The position numbers and the translations under genes were made by a program. Positions 32,945 through 44,060 of a stretch of DNA of 64,000 bases are shown in pieces. Source of the DNA: Stemphylium vesicarium. Its lineage: Eukaryota > Ascomycota > Dothideomycetes > Pleosporales > Pleosporaceae. The DNA lies in NCBI GenBank assembly GCA_004380135.1, contig QXCR01000050.1, positions 62,001 to 126,000 of the forward strand, read 5' to 3'. Under the pieces are notes generated by a model that was not told the origin of the DNA, searched no databases, and was given only the letters and a program-made list of their open reading frames with translations. Within the stretch, counting starts at the first letter, position 1. Every line of letters begins with the position of its first letter.

Positions 32945-33589
32945 GTGATTAAATGCACAACAGCGATTGCAATGCCATCACCACTCCGCGAGAAACCCTA
33001 CAAGAAACGTCCTTATCCATCTTACTCCCTAGATTGTCATCCAAATCTCCGCTGCGTGCATGATGCCGCGCACACACGCAGTTTAGCACATGATGGAGAT
33101 ATCCGAGACGCGCGTCACAGGGCGATGGAGTATGCATATGTACCTGCACGGCCCCTAGTCCACGCCCCTGCCCACGTCCCAGTGCACGAGAAGGAGAAGA
33201 GGGAGAGGGTGAGAGAAAGTAGTCTCATTCGCCATCAGTCTCCTCACCAGCACCAACAAAAAGACAGAGCGGGGAGGTATGTTGAGAGGGAGACAAGTTA
33301 CGCGCCTTCATCTTCGTCTTTCTACCGGCGTGCGGGTTCACTGGAGGAGGGAGGGGGTTGGTGCCGCGAGTGGAAATTTCAGTATAGCACCAGCGATGGC
33401 AAGAGGGAGTACGGTGGTGGGGATGAGAGGTGGGAGTACCATGTGCGCGATTCCTGGGGGGAGGAGCGGCGTGGAAAGGGAGGCGAAGAGGGAGTTTTAT
33501 CCGCATGGAGTGAGGTGAGACGAGGAGACAGGGATGGAGGAAGAGGTGTGGAGAGGGAGGTTGAGTGGGTGAGCGGTCAGTGGTGGTGA
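32945..33589 (+). CDS. Doubtful hypothetical protein, Arg/Glu/Gly-rich
   Basis: An open frame of 214 codons is intronless. The N-terminal part is His/Ala/Pro-rich (VHAPAHVPVHEKEKRER), the C-terminal part Arg/Glu/Gly-rich (GGGDERWEY, RRGDRDGGRGVEREVEW). No domain, signal peptide or membrane segment is present. Its openness may simply reflect GA-rich low-complexity DNA (33190-33600), because purine-rich sequence has few stop codons in this frame. A later Met at 33126 (MEYAYVPARP) is possible. I list it because it is the only long ORF between the dehydrogenase and the transcription factor. No function is suggested. Confidence 0.3.
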   Translation: MIKCTTAIAMPSPLREKPYKKRPYPSYSLDCHPNLRCVHDAAHTRSLAHDGDIRDARHRAMEYAYVPARPLVHAPAHVPVHEKEKRERVRESSLIRHQSPHQHQQKDRAGRYVERETSYAPSSSSFYRRAGSLEEGGGWCREWKFQYSTSDGKREYGGGDERWEYHVRDSWGEERRGKGGEEGVLSAWSEVRRGDRDGGRGVEREVEWVSGQWW

Positions 33590-34132
33590 GCAGAAGAAGA
33601 AGAGGCGCGTGGGTGAGTTATGAGGGATAGTAGAGCAAAGACTGTATCCAATGCAAGCATGCGCGCGGAAGTCGCGGCTGTGATTTGAATCTATCATTGA
33701 TGGTGTTACAACAAGCGCGTCTACACGATTCGCGCAGAGCAAGGTAACTGAAAGCCGAAATGAGAAGAAATGGTAGGATACAATGATATCTATAACATGT
33801 AGCTCGAGCTCTGACTCCAGCTGAGGTTGAATGGGTATATGTGAAAGCGATTGCCAATGCATCAAATCAAAAAAAACTAAACTAGGGGTATCCGCCGTAA
33901 ACCAGGATCATGAAGAGAAAAAGCCGTATATCGTTCATCTTGTTACACGTGAAGAAGAATCCAACAACGAAAAAATGACAATGACTATGCTAGCATAAAA
34001 ACGTGACAAGGGACGTGAGAAGAGCCGAAATGCGTATGTTGAGCGAAAGGAAAAAGACAAAATAGTCTACAAGATATGAGAGGATGTTGAAGAGGAACGA
34101 ACGAGAATAAAGGAAAATTCGTCAAGTACGAC
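33590..34132. other. Intergenic, AT-richer 3' region
   Basis: This follows the doubtful ORF and precedes the stop codon of the minus-strand transcription factor gene. It is probably mostly that gene's 3' untranslated region. No ORF of note. Confidence 0.5.
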
Positions 34133-37100
34133 TCAGATACCCCATCCACTCCAGCCGCGATTCAAGATTCGCTCAAGAGTGCCGGTAATGCCATCGAGCA
34201 GCTCTCCAAGCCCCTCATTAGGCCCAGAGGCAGAGATGTTGGCGGCGTCATTCGGGCCTTCCAAAGGCACACCGCGCAATCGAAGTTTGACCCAGAGAAG
34301 CAGACTGACACATCCTGTTTGGTGGCGAGCATGGTCGGCCGCAGTGGGTGTCACAGTCGCGGCATTGGAGAAAGCGTATTGGGCATCTGCTAGGAAAGAG
34401 ATGGTGTTGATGGTGATTTGCGCATGCGACAGAAGAGGGTTCTCTGGGGTTGCTTCGATGATGGGAGATTCTGGTTGACTGTGAGTAGCCGAGACTGCAC
34501 TTTGCTGAAACGAAGCTGGCGCTGAAGACGGGGAGGGCTGGCTAGGGTTCTGGGTAGATGACATTGTCTGCAATGCCGCGGTCATGGAGTGGAAGATGGG
34601 CGGAGACTGCGATTGGCTCCGAGACCGATGGTGAGGATGTACTCTTGGCTGACATCCTTTGGCGCGGGTTGTAGAGGCGACTGCAATGGCCCATAGAACT
34701 AGGGCAGCGTAAAATATACCAATGTCTGTTCCCATCTCTGGCTGCATCCCATCTCTTTGCTCTTGCAATGCTTGCTGCAGTATCTCTACCGATAGTCGCA
34801 AAGCCTCTTTGACGGGCACACCTTCCGATGTAGGCGTGGACCAAAGCTGTGCAACCCATGTGCGTAGAGTAGTCTTGAAGTTGGTGAGGAGCTGTGGCGT
34901 CGCGACCTTTTCCGAAAATATCCAGGACTCTCCCGAAACAGCAAGTACTGCACGAAGTGGTGTCACTTGGACGAGCTTAGCTGTGGAAAGCGTTCGTGTG
35001 GTGACAGACGCCGGAGAGAGAAGATGTTCCACATCCGATGCTGTCGGGCACGAGATGTATGGCGATGAGGTGTCGTGACAGTTGTAGTCAGCGGCGATGA
35101 CTACGGCAGATTGGAAGATGTCGAGAGAGACCGAGATGGATTCGGGGGTGATGAGAGAGACGTATGTAGGGGTGTATGGGTGCTGTCGAGCTGCCGTTTT
35201 CCATGCAGCAAAGTTGGCGGCATCCCATAGCGAAGTATGCGCAGGAAAGGGAGCGTCAAAGGCGGTGTCTTGAATGAGCGAGGATATAGATGAGCGAGCG
35301 AGCAGGAGGGGTTGCTGAGACTCCAGTATGAAGCAAGACAAAAGCAGACGTTGCCAAGAAGCTAGCTCGGTCCATTCGTACCAACAATCTGCTGTGACGT
35401 TATCAAACTGGTCAAGGGATGACACAATCTCGTCTAGCTGTAGTGTAGTGCGTCTGTAGTCTTCCACGGCCTGGGTATGTCAGCCTGCATCCAAGATTCG
35501 CACCGAGGCTTAGCCTACCTTGTGGTACACCTTATCGAAGCGCGCGGACAGAAACTTGGCAGCTCTGCGAGCTCGGTACTGAGATAGCACCTCAACAAGA
35601 AAAACCGCCTGGAAATCGCATAGTCGATCGGATTCGGTCATCGCTTCGCGTTCCCTCTGCTACTAGTTAGTTGATGGACAACGGGCCATGTGCCGGACCT
35701 ACCCGTTCAAGCAACTTGTTACATCGATCGTGGAGGTCTCGGGACTGTTTCTTGACTCTCGTGTCATGCGAATACTGACCCCCGATGGCGGCCATGGCTG
35801 CGTGGAGCATCGGCGACGAGCTCACAGGGGTAGATCGATGGATAATGGGGAAAGTGGGATGAAAGAGCCTCCAGTAATAGTCAAGACATTGCTCAAACGG
35901 ATAGGTGTTTTCAATCGAAGCCATACCGTATTGTTGATCTCCAAATAAAATCCCTCCCTCCTCTTCGTCTCTCTGCGCCATACTCTTCGGCCCGAAATGA
36001 TCGAAACCGGACATTGTGTCAAAGCTTGCAGCCATGGACATGGTGGTCATCGGGCACGAGGTCTGCATGTAGGCGAGGCCTTGAGCAGTGTGCGCCTTTT
36101 CTACGGAGGGCCAGCTGAAGCCCATTGTGGAAGTGGTAGAGGCGGGAGAGCGAGATGGAAACGACCAGCCCGGCTGATCTAAGCACGAAGCGTTCGATGG
36201 TGTACGAGCTCGATGATACTGCATGTTGCCGTAGATGGGGTATTCGGATGGTATGTTCGGAGACACATAACCGCTGGAGCATTCGGGAGTAGGGCTGTAC
36301 GACCCCTGCCACAGGCCGGGATTGTCGACCGGAACTGCAGCGCTCATGACTTGGCGGCCGATCTGGTGACTTGGATGCTTAGATTGGCTTTATAGAGGTT
36401 AGCGCCTTCTATACCAATCGAAATTTACATGTAAGAAAAGAAAGGAGATGTGCTGAAGACGTTCTATGAAACTCACTTGGGACTGGACGTAGACTGTGGA
36501 GAGGAACGAGGAAATTGACTGAAATTTGACGAGAGAGTTTGAGGCGTTCGAGGAGTACGAAACTGAGCGTAATTGTACCTTGGAGGCAGCGCCGACTCGT
36601 GGGGAGAAGAGACGGTCTGATAGAAGGACACTTCCGGTAAAGCGGTAGTCACCATAACGGACGAAGACTCAAGAGGAGAGGTTGAGACGTTCATAGGCTC
36701 TGGTGAGTCTGCGGGGCTATGCTGCCGAGAATCATGTCCAGGCTCGTTGCTATATACTGTTAGCAACGTTCTCACAAGAGCCACTTTTGTTGCACTTACT
36801 GCCGCTCCATGTGACGAACAAGAAGATCCACGCGACGAAACGGCTTGCCGCATCCAGCGACCTCGCATATCAGGGCTTCGGGGGCATGGTTCTTTTGGTG
36901 TCGTCTGTAACAAAGCATTAGAATGATCCTGCACAGTATCGAGATGAGGCTAACCTCAAGTGCTCTGCACGTGTGTATGACTGGTTATAGTTAGCAAGAA
37001 AGTACTGCACATCGGATTTTACCCAGATAAGACGCTGGATCATGCAGCAGAGTGTGTCACAGGACGGGGACATTTGACTCACCCTTCCACAATTTTCGCA

Positions 37101-37436
37101 ATCATGCACTTTGAGACCCTTTTTCGCCTTGCTGATACGACCAGTCCTGGTGTAATGAACTGACGAGACGTGAGACGTCATATTCGTAGGGCTCGAGGCC
37201 GACTGTTCAGGGCGGGAGGAGCCGATGTGGGGGCCACTTGCCGCTTGCTGGGCAGTTCCAGGACGACTGCGAGGGCTAGTCTTCTTCAGTGCCTTGGGTT
37301 GGTTGCTGATTGACGATATCATGCGTTGATTGAGGTGTGAAGATGTTTGCTTGGGAGTAGTGGTGCTTTCGAGTTGGTGTAGTTGACTGGTAGTTTGATC
37401 CAATGGGCGGCCTCCTGTCTTGCTGGGTTCAGACAT
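34133..37436 (-). CDS. C2H2 zinc-finger / fungal_trans transcription factor
   Basis: Seven exons (37083-37436, 36955-36980, 36800-36904, 36477-36749, 35703-36387, 35519-35656, 34133-35470) encode 972 residues; introns are 46-102 bp and exon 2 is only 26 nt. Splicing assembles two C2H2 fingers at about residues 113-167: CENCGRSYTRAEHLRRHQ, then CEVAGCGKPFRRVDLLVRHM. A Ser/Pro-rich linker follows. The region from about residue 420 matches the fungal-specific transcription factor domain (EQCLDYYWRLFHPTFPIIHR), with helices such as SDRLCDFQAVFLVEVLSQYR further on. The layout (two N-terminal C2H2 fingers plus fungal_trans) is that of nuclear regulators such as AmdX/Klf1-like proteins. The target is unknown. 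The end of intron 4 is ambiguous between two in-frame AGs eighteen bases apart (36388 or 36370). Confidence 0.88.
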
Positions 37437-40400
37437 GTTTGACGAAGGCGGCGACGGGTGGTATATATCTAAGATGGAGACGATGGGGCTAACAAAGCTC
37501 AGAGGCTGAAGTGTGGATGAGGTAAAAGTGGGCTAAAAGATACAGATCTGGCTGTACGGTAGAGGGCTATGAGCTAGCGATCATGTCTCGGGCGTGTCGG
37601 CGGGGTTACCACGGGACGGTGATAGGCAGGCGGAGGACGCAGAGTTGAATCAAGACACACTTGCCAGGGGTGGTGATTTAACGTGGTGTGTAGTGAGCCA
37701 GAATGGGAAGAAAAGCCGTTCCAAATCAAGGCATTTGCAACAATTGTAGGGAGGGAGGACTGCGCCCGGATAGGTTCAGAGAGACGACTGTAAATATCTG
37801 CGGGCTGTGCCTGAGCCAACCCGGAATCAGGAGCGTACTCGAGGCATGGGTTCTGAAGAGCGACGAGCGGAATAGACGCTGCAAGCCGCCATGCACATGG
37901 GTGTAGGCAGGGGATCCGCCATAGGCAGTGCATTGGCCGATCTCATAGCAAAACCATGCGCTCGAGCCCACGGGCATGGCTGCGGGCTGGCAACCGAACG
38001 GTTCCATGATTGCCCATGGGCACCAAGGCGTCCGCGCACCATATTTGGGACATGATCAGGATGGGGAATGGCGGTCGAAAGACACCGCTACGCCAGGCTG
38101 CGGACCGTTCCCGCCTCTGTCTTCGCACTGGATCCTAAGAGGAGAGTGGCTTGGGAAAGCCATGGAGGGACCCGAAATAGAGACTCGAGTGGAGCATGAC
38201 CGTGCTCAGCCTTCCTGCAACGGCGCACCGTCCTGTCGCTTACATCAAGACGCAGAAGCACAGGATGCTGTCATTGCGACGACACACGATGCCCCTTGCA
38301 GAGAAGGCCATGGAACGATGTTTAGCAATCGTGTTGGTGCAGGTGGAGGATTCGTCGCGGGATTACGATACTCGCCCCTGCAGAGGAGCAGAATATGCCC
38401 GACAGTTTTGTGTTGCGATGCGTGGCCATTGGTGGAGGTGAGGATGTCAGGTGTGCTGAGCGGCAGATGTGTAGCCTCGCCTGTAGCCTTGTCTCCAGGA
38501 CCCCCATGCACCACAACACTTAAAGCACACAGCAGCACCACTGGTATGTACGATGTCGCCGAACAGCGAATGGCAGGTCGGCGACGGAATTTGAGGTGAA
38601 CGCTGTAACGCATATTCCTTGGTGCATGTATTGGATTGATGGACTCGCAGTGGCCATTTGTCGATTCGCAAATGTCCAGAGCGTAAGCACGGTCAGCAGT
38701 CCCTCCGCGCGCTCACCAGGCGGCTTCAGAGAGTCCCGCAGTCCCTGGCCCTCGCCCAATCTCCACACGGGTGCGCGCTATGGGCGTAGGGCTACTCGTG
38801 AAGCGGGAGGCCTGACAGACTTAGTGTGTCCGCTCGCGCAAAGCTTGGTCGTCGGGTTCCCAAGCTTTTCAGCCCTTCCAGGCTCGCAAATGAGGAGGCT
38901 CCAGCGTCCACTTTTGCACCAATCGATGCTGGCTTGCACAGGCACGAGATGAGGATGGATTTTGATGAGGGTTGACGCGCTTTGCCCGGCACAAAGGACG
39001 ACTGCAGGACGCACGTCACCAGCTTCACCGGTTTGCAGGGCTCAAGCTCCTGCATTTGCCCATCGGTGATGCTGCATCTCAGAGCCTGATGCAGATGGCT
39101 GGAGCCGACAGAGCCGCCTTCAGATTGACCATGGCTTTCCGCCTGCACATGGGAGCTTCGCATCGTGTTGCACATTCGGGCGGTCGCGAGCCCGACTGTC
39201 GGGCCAGGACCGTTGTCTGTTTCACTGTGGGCTGAACTCCTTCGCAACCGAGACGCTGGATGAATGCTAGGGTCCCCGTAAGCAGCCTGTAAGCTGACAT
39301 GGGCAAGCGAATGGTAACCCGTGAGGGAAGTCGAGGTAGTCATGACCTGTTAGCTGGAAAGCCGGCGCGTAATTTCGCATGCGACTGCAGTATACTCGGA
39401 CGGTCTATTGCGCGGTCTTGACTTGTCTGCACCCTAAACACTACAATGGACAAATGTCGGCTAGGGCAGGGTGAAAACCATAGCATTTGCTGTTTCTGTT
39501 CAAGCGTAGGTCGCGGATTGAATCCAAAATTCAAGGCGCATAAGGCTTGCGGAAAGGATCAGGTAACCGGACCACTTAGAACGTCCCGAGGCAGAAAGTG
39601 GAATTACGACTTCCCGCATGCCTGTGGCAGTCGAAGCCAGGACGGTGGGAAGCCTTAGCAAGATGCAGGGAAATGGGCAGCACTCGCTCAATGCGTGTGT
39701 GATATGTCGTATAACCGGTCATCATGGTGTTTTCTCTGCTCAATCGGGACGAGAAGCCTACTCTCGTGCGTCGGCACGTGTGTGAAACTGGGTGCCGTCC
39801 GTGTCTTGGGTGGCCTCCGGATGATGAAGCCATGTACGAGGCGACAAGGTCCAGCAGCATGGCTCCACCTGTGTATCTGGCGTGCATCCGCTGGGCCTTG
39901 GACATGACAGGTGGCGAGCCTCGAGGCCCGATACTTGACAGCCGCGAGGCCAGACAGTAGTCGATCCTAATCGACAAACACCTGTGCGTTGAGACATGGC
40001 CAATCCATGCGAGAACCGTGCTCGCTGCAGCGCCAGTGATGGCGTTGATGCGCCCGAAAAGCTCAGGGCGCGATGGGTTAGTGGTCGATGTTGAGAAATG
40101 AAGAGCTGATCCATGCCGAGCGTGTGTCGCAATGCCTCCCCTCCCAACACAGAGGGCATGTTTCAAGACGGCGATATGCCGCCGTTGTCCAAGTCAAGGG
40201 AAGGGCGAGTCGAGTGCAGCAAGTTTTGTGGGGCCTGGTGAGCTCCAAGGCTCTTGCCGTCCCGCGCATCACGCGATTCAGAAACGTGCCGTGGCTGGAC
40301 TCGCGCTCCCTTCCTGCAAAGTCATGAATGCTGCCGCAGTCATCCCGGACGAAAAGTTCGCAGAAATTACCTGCGGCTATCATTTCCATCTTCCCCATGT

Positions 40401-43400
40401 GCGTCCAACAACGGCAACACGCACGACAGCGGCTTGCCGTTGTGGCAGTATGGGGATGCCGAACCATCACATCATCGCTCCCACCGAGATGGCGTGCGAT
40501 TACCCTCGCGCCCTCTCTTCAAAGTCGGCGCCCCCGCAGATGGGTCCTTGGGAAGAGGCAGGAATACCGGAGAATCCTCCATAGCTTGATCTCAGATGCA
40601 ATCACAGACGAGCACGTGCAGGACCCGCCCCAGGGCGAAACCCGTCTGCTTCGGCTGTCAACACCCACTCCGTCGCTTACGTCGTGTGCGTCGGCCAATA
40701 CTTCGATATGCAATCTGAGGATCGTCATCGTTCCTTCAAGCTGCCCACCCTCTGCAAAGAGACTACCTCATCATGCGCCAAACACTCACAGCCTCATCGC
40801 CAGCTGTCGCTGTATCTATCTTCAACTCTCAAGCGCGGGGCAGTTGCACAGGCTGCAGGTCCGAACGAGGCTAGCGGGCTGTTCCTTCCCGTAGCTAAAC
40901 TTAGCCGTGCCCGCGTCTCTAGCTCTCCGGCTAAACCTCCCTGGGGCTGAACCACCACAGTCTGCCTCGCCAAAAACTGTCATATCATTCAAGCTACTAT
41001 CGCAACATCTTCATCGCTCATCGCCATGACGACATTGTATACCTTGCAATCTACCCTCGCTGCCCGAGCATTCAACTGGCGTGACTTACTGTCGCAGGCA
41101 CCCATGAGCCATGCCGACGCAGCCTCGTTGTGGTCCATAGAGCGCTCAGCCTCGCCGAGAATACCTCCCATGCTGCAGCCTTGCGACGTCATACCTTCAC
41201 AAGGACCTGCTACCTTCTGTCTGTAAAACTTTGTTTCGCGACACCGGTGTTTGTGGGGCACAAACTCGACGTCTTCTGTTTCTCCTCCGTGACCTGGTCA
41301 ATGAATAATGAGGACTGAGTGATCGCTCGGCTGTAGCTTAATTCCGGCTCTGTAAGCGCCGCCCAGTACGCCACCACACCTTTGCTCACTCACCTCAGCA
41401 CCAAAACCGCTTTGCCCCAATCACCACTTCGCACATTAATTGGCTCCGCCCTACGATGATATTTACCTCGAAATATTGGTTGTGGCCATGCTTCCTTTGC
41501 CGTCTTAGTCTAAGAGTCATGTGCAGTCTAGCTCACAAATGCACCTCTACACTCGCATGTCCGAAAGACCGTCGGCCTTCCGTGACTCGTCGGATAGCCG
41601 CCTGATCACTGCAGCCCACCATTCGCCGCCTCAGTCTGCCCATCCTCCAGACATCGAGCTCAGGCAACTCTGTTGTGAACGGAAAAATCTCGGCCTCTTT
41701 CGCTGCTCAATATGAGGAGCCTAGACTCGTCAATCGGTGTTGTAACGCTTCGGCGCTTATAGGTTCATTTAGCCTATGTGACGGCTGCTGTCACAGTCCA
41801 AGACATGTCGAGATCCTTTGAATCATACTCAACGGCCGCAGAGGAGGTCGTTGAGTAGTAGGCTTCGTCCTGACGATGCGGGTTGCATCACAAAAAGGCA
41901 AACACCAATAATAAATTTTGAAGTGGACTGATGCGCCGGTCCAGTGGCCGCAGAAACGGCTGCCAGGTAGTAGGATCGGTCGTATCGATGCGATACTTTC
42001 GGACCGAGCAGTCACTTTTTTCTAGACGGCGCAACACGCGCTTGTTACAGGAGACGACGCCATACAGTTAATATCCTCTCGCTAGTAGCGGATGAAAAAG
42101 CGGGCTGTTACTTGAAAAGGATACTAAACCCTGGATACGCTAACGTGTGAGACAGAATATAAATGCAGCAAAGAGGCGCAGCGCATGGAATGTGACATAT
42201 TAACTTCTCCAAAACCAACATTACACTACCACCGGCCGCATATATGGTCAACAGCTAGAACGCGAAGATTCTGAAGTCATGACAGCAAGTCCACGCAGTG
42301 CGGGACAGCATCTTACGTACGACCAAGTACCTCGCTATCGATCGAATACGCTAACACATGGCACAGTCATGAAAACGCGAGGCTGGAAGCCTGAGGCGTC
42401 ATCAAACACCGTTTCAAGATGCGGCGACTGTGCCGGTGCGGGATTATCCGCGACGTTGAAGCGCTGCGTTCTGAGCAATGTTGCTGTGCCTCATGCAAAC
42501 ATTTACGCCCCAACCGCCTTCTGCGTTCGTATCCAGAATTTACGGCAGTCTGGTCTGCCGTTGGATTTGTAGACCGCCGCACGGAAGACTGTGCTCCGCT
42601 GTGCCGCACAGTGGTGTCCGCCGCCACTTCAGAGTTTTACTATGGAGAAGGGTAAGACTTTGTCCCCGCATCGACATCAAGTCGTATGACGACATACTCG
42701 GCCTCTCTGGAATTTTCGACGGGAAACTTCTTTCCGGGCCTGGTACGACGGAGAGTCGTGGACACATTGCATAAGGCAGACTGGACAGTTTGGCTGGAGT
42801 GCCAGATCGTGCTCCACCCGAGCCTTTGAAGGTGGAAAGCGCGATGCCAACCATGTACACACAAACTACCACTCGCTATCGATCACGTGAAGGTGCAGGA
42901 AATGCCGCTAATTAACAACAAAGCAACGTTTGAACCTGAGATTAGCTAGACCTGACCTCATTTTCGTTCTACTTCATTCTTTTCCTTCCTCATAAAAGCG
43001 AGCGTTGAACGGCCATCTTATGACCTGTAAACTAGAAGAAGGGTTCACGGATATAACCGCAACCAGACTCCATCGTCGTAGTACACATACCTCATAGTTC
43101 CGAATTAAAAAAACTACCCCCATAGAATGCTAAACACAATTCAACATGCTACGACATTACTACGCTTCAACCTCTCTCCTCTTAAGCCAGCATACTCACC
43201 TCCCCTCCCTTACTTCCCTTACAAGAATATGCAAAGGCACAGTATCTAGCTACCTGCCTAAACCCCGCTCATGCACCTCTATCCCCCCATTGTCTCAGCA
43301 CACCACCTTAGCCGTGATATTTGGACTCTACGCCAGCGATATATACCACGCGCATCACGACGGTAAAAGGAAAAAGGGAAAAGGCTGCTAGCGACGCGAG

Positions 43401-44060
43401 ATTCTACACATACTCTGGAAACAAAATAGGCAACTAGTAGCTGTATAGGTAATACCCCTATTGCTGAGTCTTATTGTTCCAGGTATGAGGTGGGAAGGCG
43501 GGCTTTTTTTCTCTAGTAGTGGGTTAATGCTAAGGGAGGGGTTCATGTTGAAAGATTAATAGCTACGGCATTCGGCACGGTTCACTAGTTAGGAGAGGGT
43601 GGTTAGTAAGGCCAAGATTGAAACTGCGTCTTTTTCGGATTAGGTCAAGGGAGAAGGGAAAAGAATTGGGGTTCTCTCGCTTATGTAGGGAGTGGTTTTT
43701 GTTACGTTGGGGGTGTGTTGGATGCAGATGTGCGGGCAAAAGAGATATATGTAAAGATAGGGAAGCTGGGAAGCTGGGAAGATGTGGGTGTACGTGGATG
43801 AGTTGTAGAGAGGGAGGAAGTGAAGAAGGAGGAGGAGGAGGAGGAGGAGGAGGAAATCCTATACGCGTAGACACGGCAGAAGAAAAGGATGATTGTGAGG
43901 ACTCGAATGAAAGAAACCAAGTGTTGAGGATGAATCTTGTCGAATGGTTTTAATTACAACTGTTCAGGCGCATGTAAAGGCGCTTGGGGTATTACTATCA
44001 CCACCACAACTATCACCATGCCACTCTACCCTCTCGCCACCCATCTATCCACTCACCAAT
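37437..44060. other. 6.6 kb region with no convincing gene
   Basis: This is the largest gap in the window, between the transcription factor start and the peroxidase stop (both minus-strand genes). Many ORFs of 60-207 codons occur on all six frames, overlapping one another, with no domains, signal peptides or splice continuity. Base composition stays similar to the rest, so it is not an AT-rich RIP-degraded repeat. The part nearest 37436 must hold the transcription factor's promoter and leader. A GGA microsatellite sits at 43828-43854. The remainder could hold non-coding transcripts or a gene I cannot read. Confidence 0.5.
43828..43854. repeat. GGA trinucleotide microsatellite, 9 copies
   Basis: Nine uninterrupted gga units lie in a longer purine-rich stretch (43797-43855). 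It is downstream of the peroxidase stop codon, outside any called gene. Confidence 0.95.

Noticed and set aside
37976..38599. 207-codon plus-strand ORF
   Set aside because: No domain, signal peptide or splice support, and overlapping ORFs on the other strand of similar quality; composition looks random.
39500..39560. tRNA-like GGATTGAATCC segment
   Set aside because: No matching acceptor, D or anticodon stems around it.
39576..40894. Long ORFs on both strands (196 codons minus, 188 and 150 codons plus)
   Set aside because: They overlap each other across frames and none resembles a protein family; left inside the gene-poor region.
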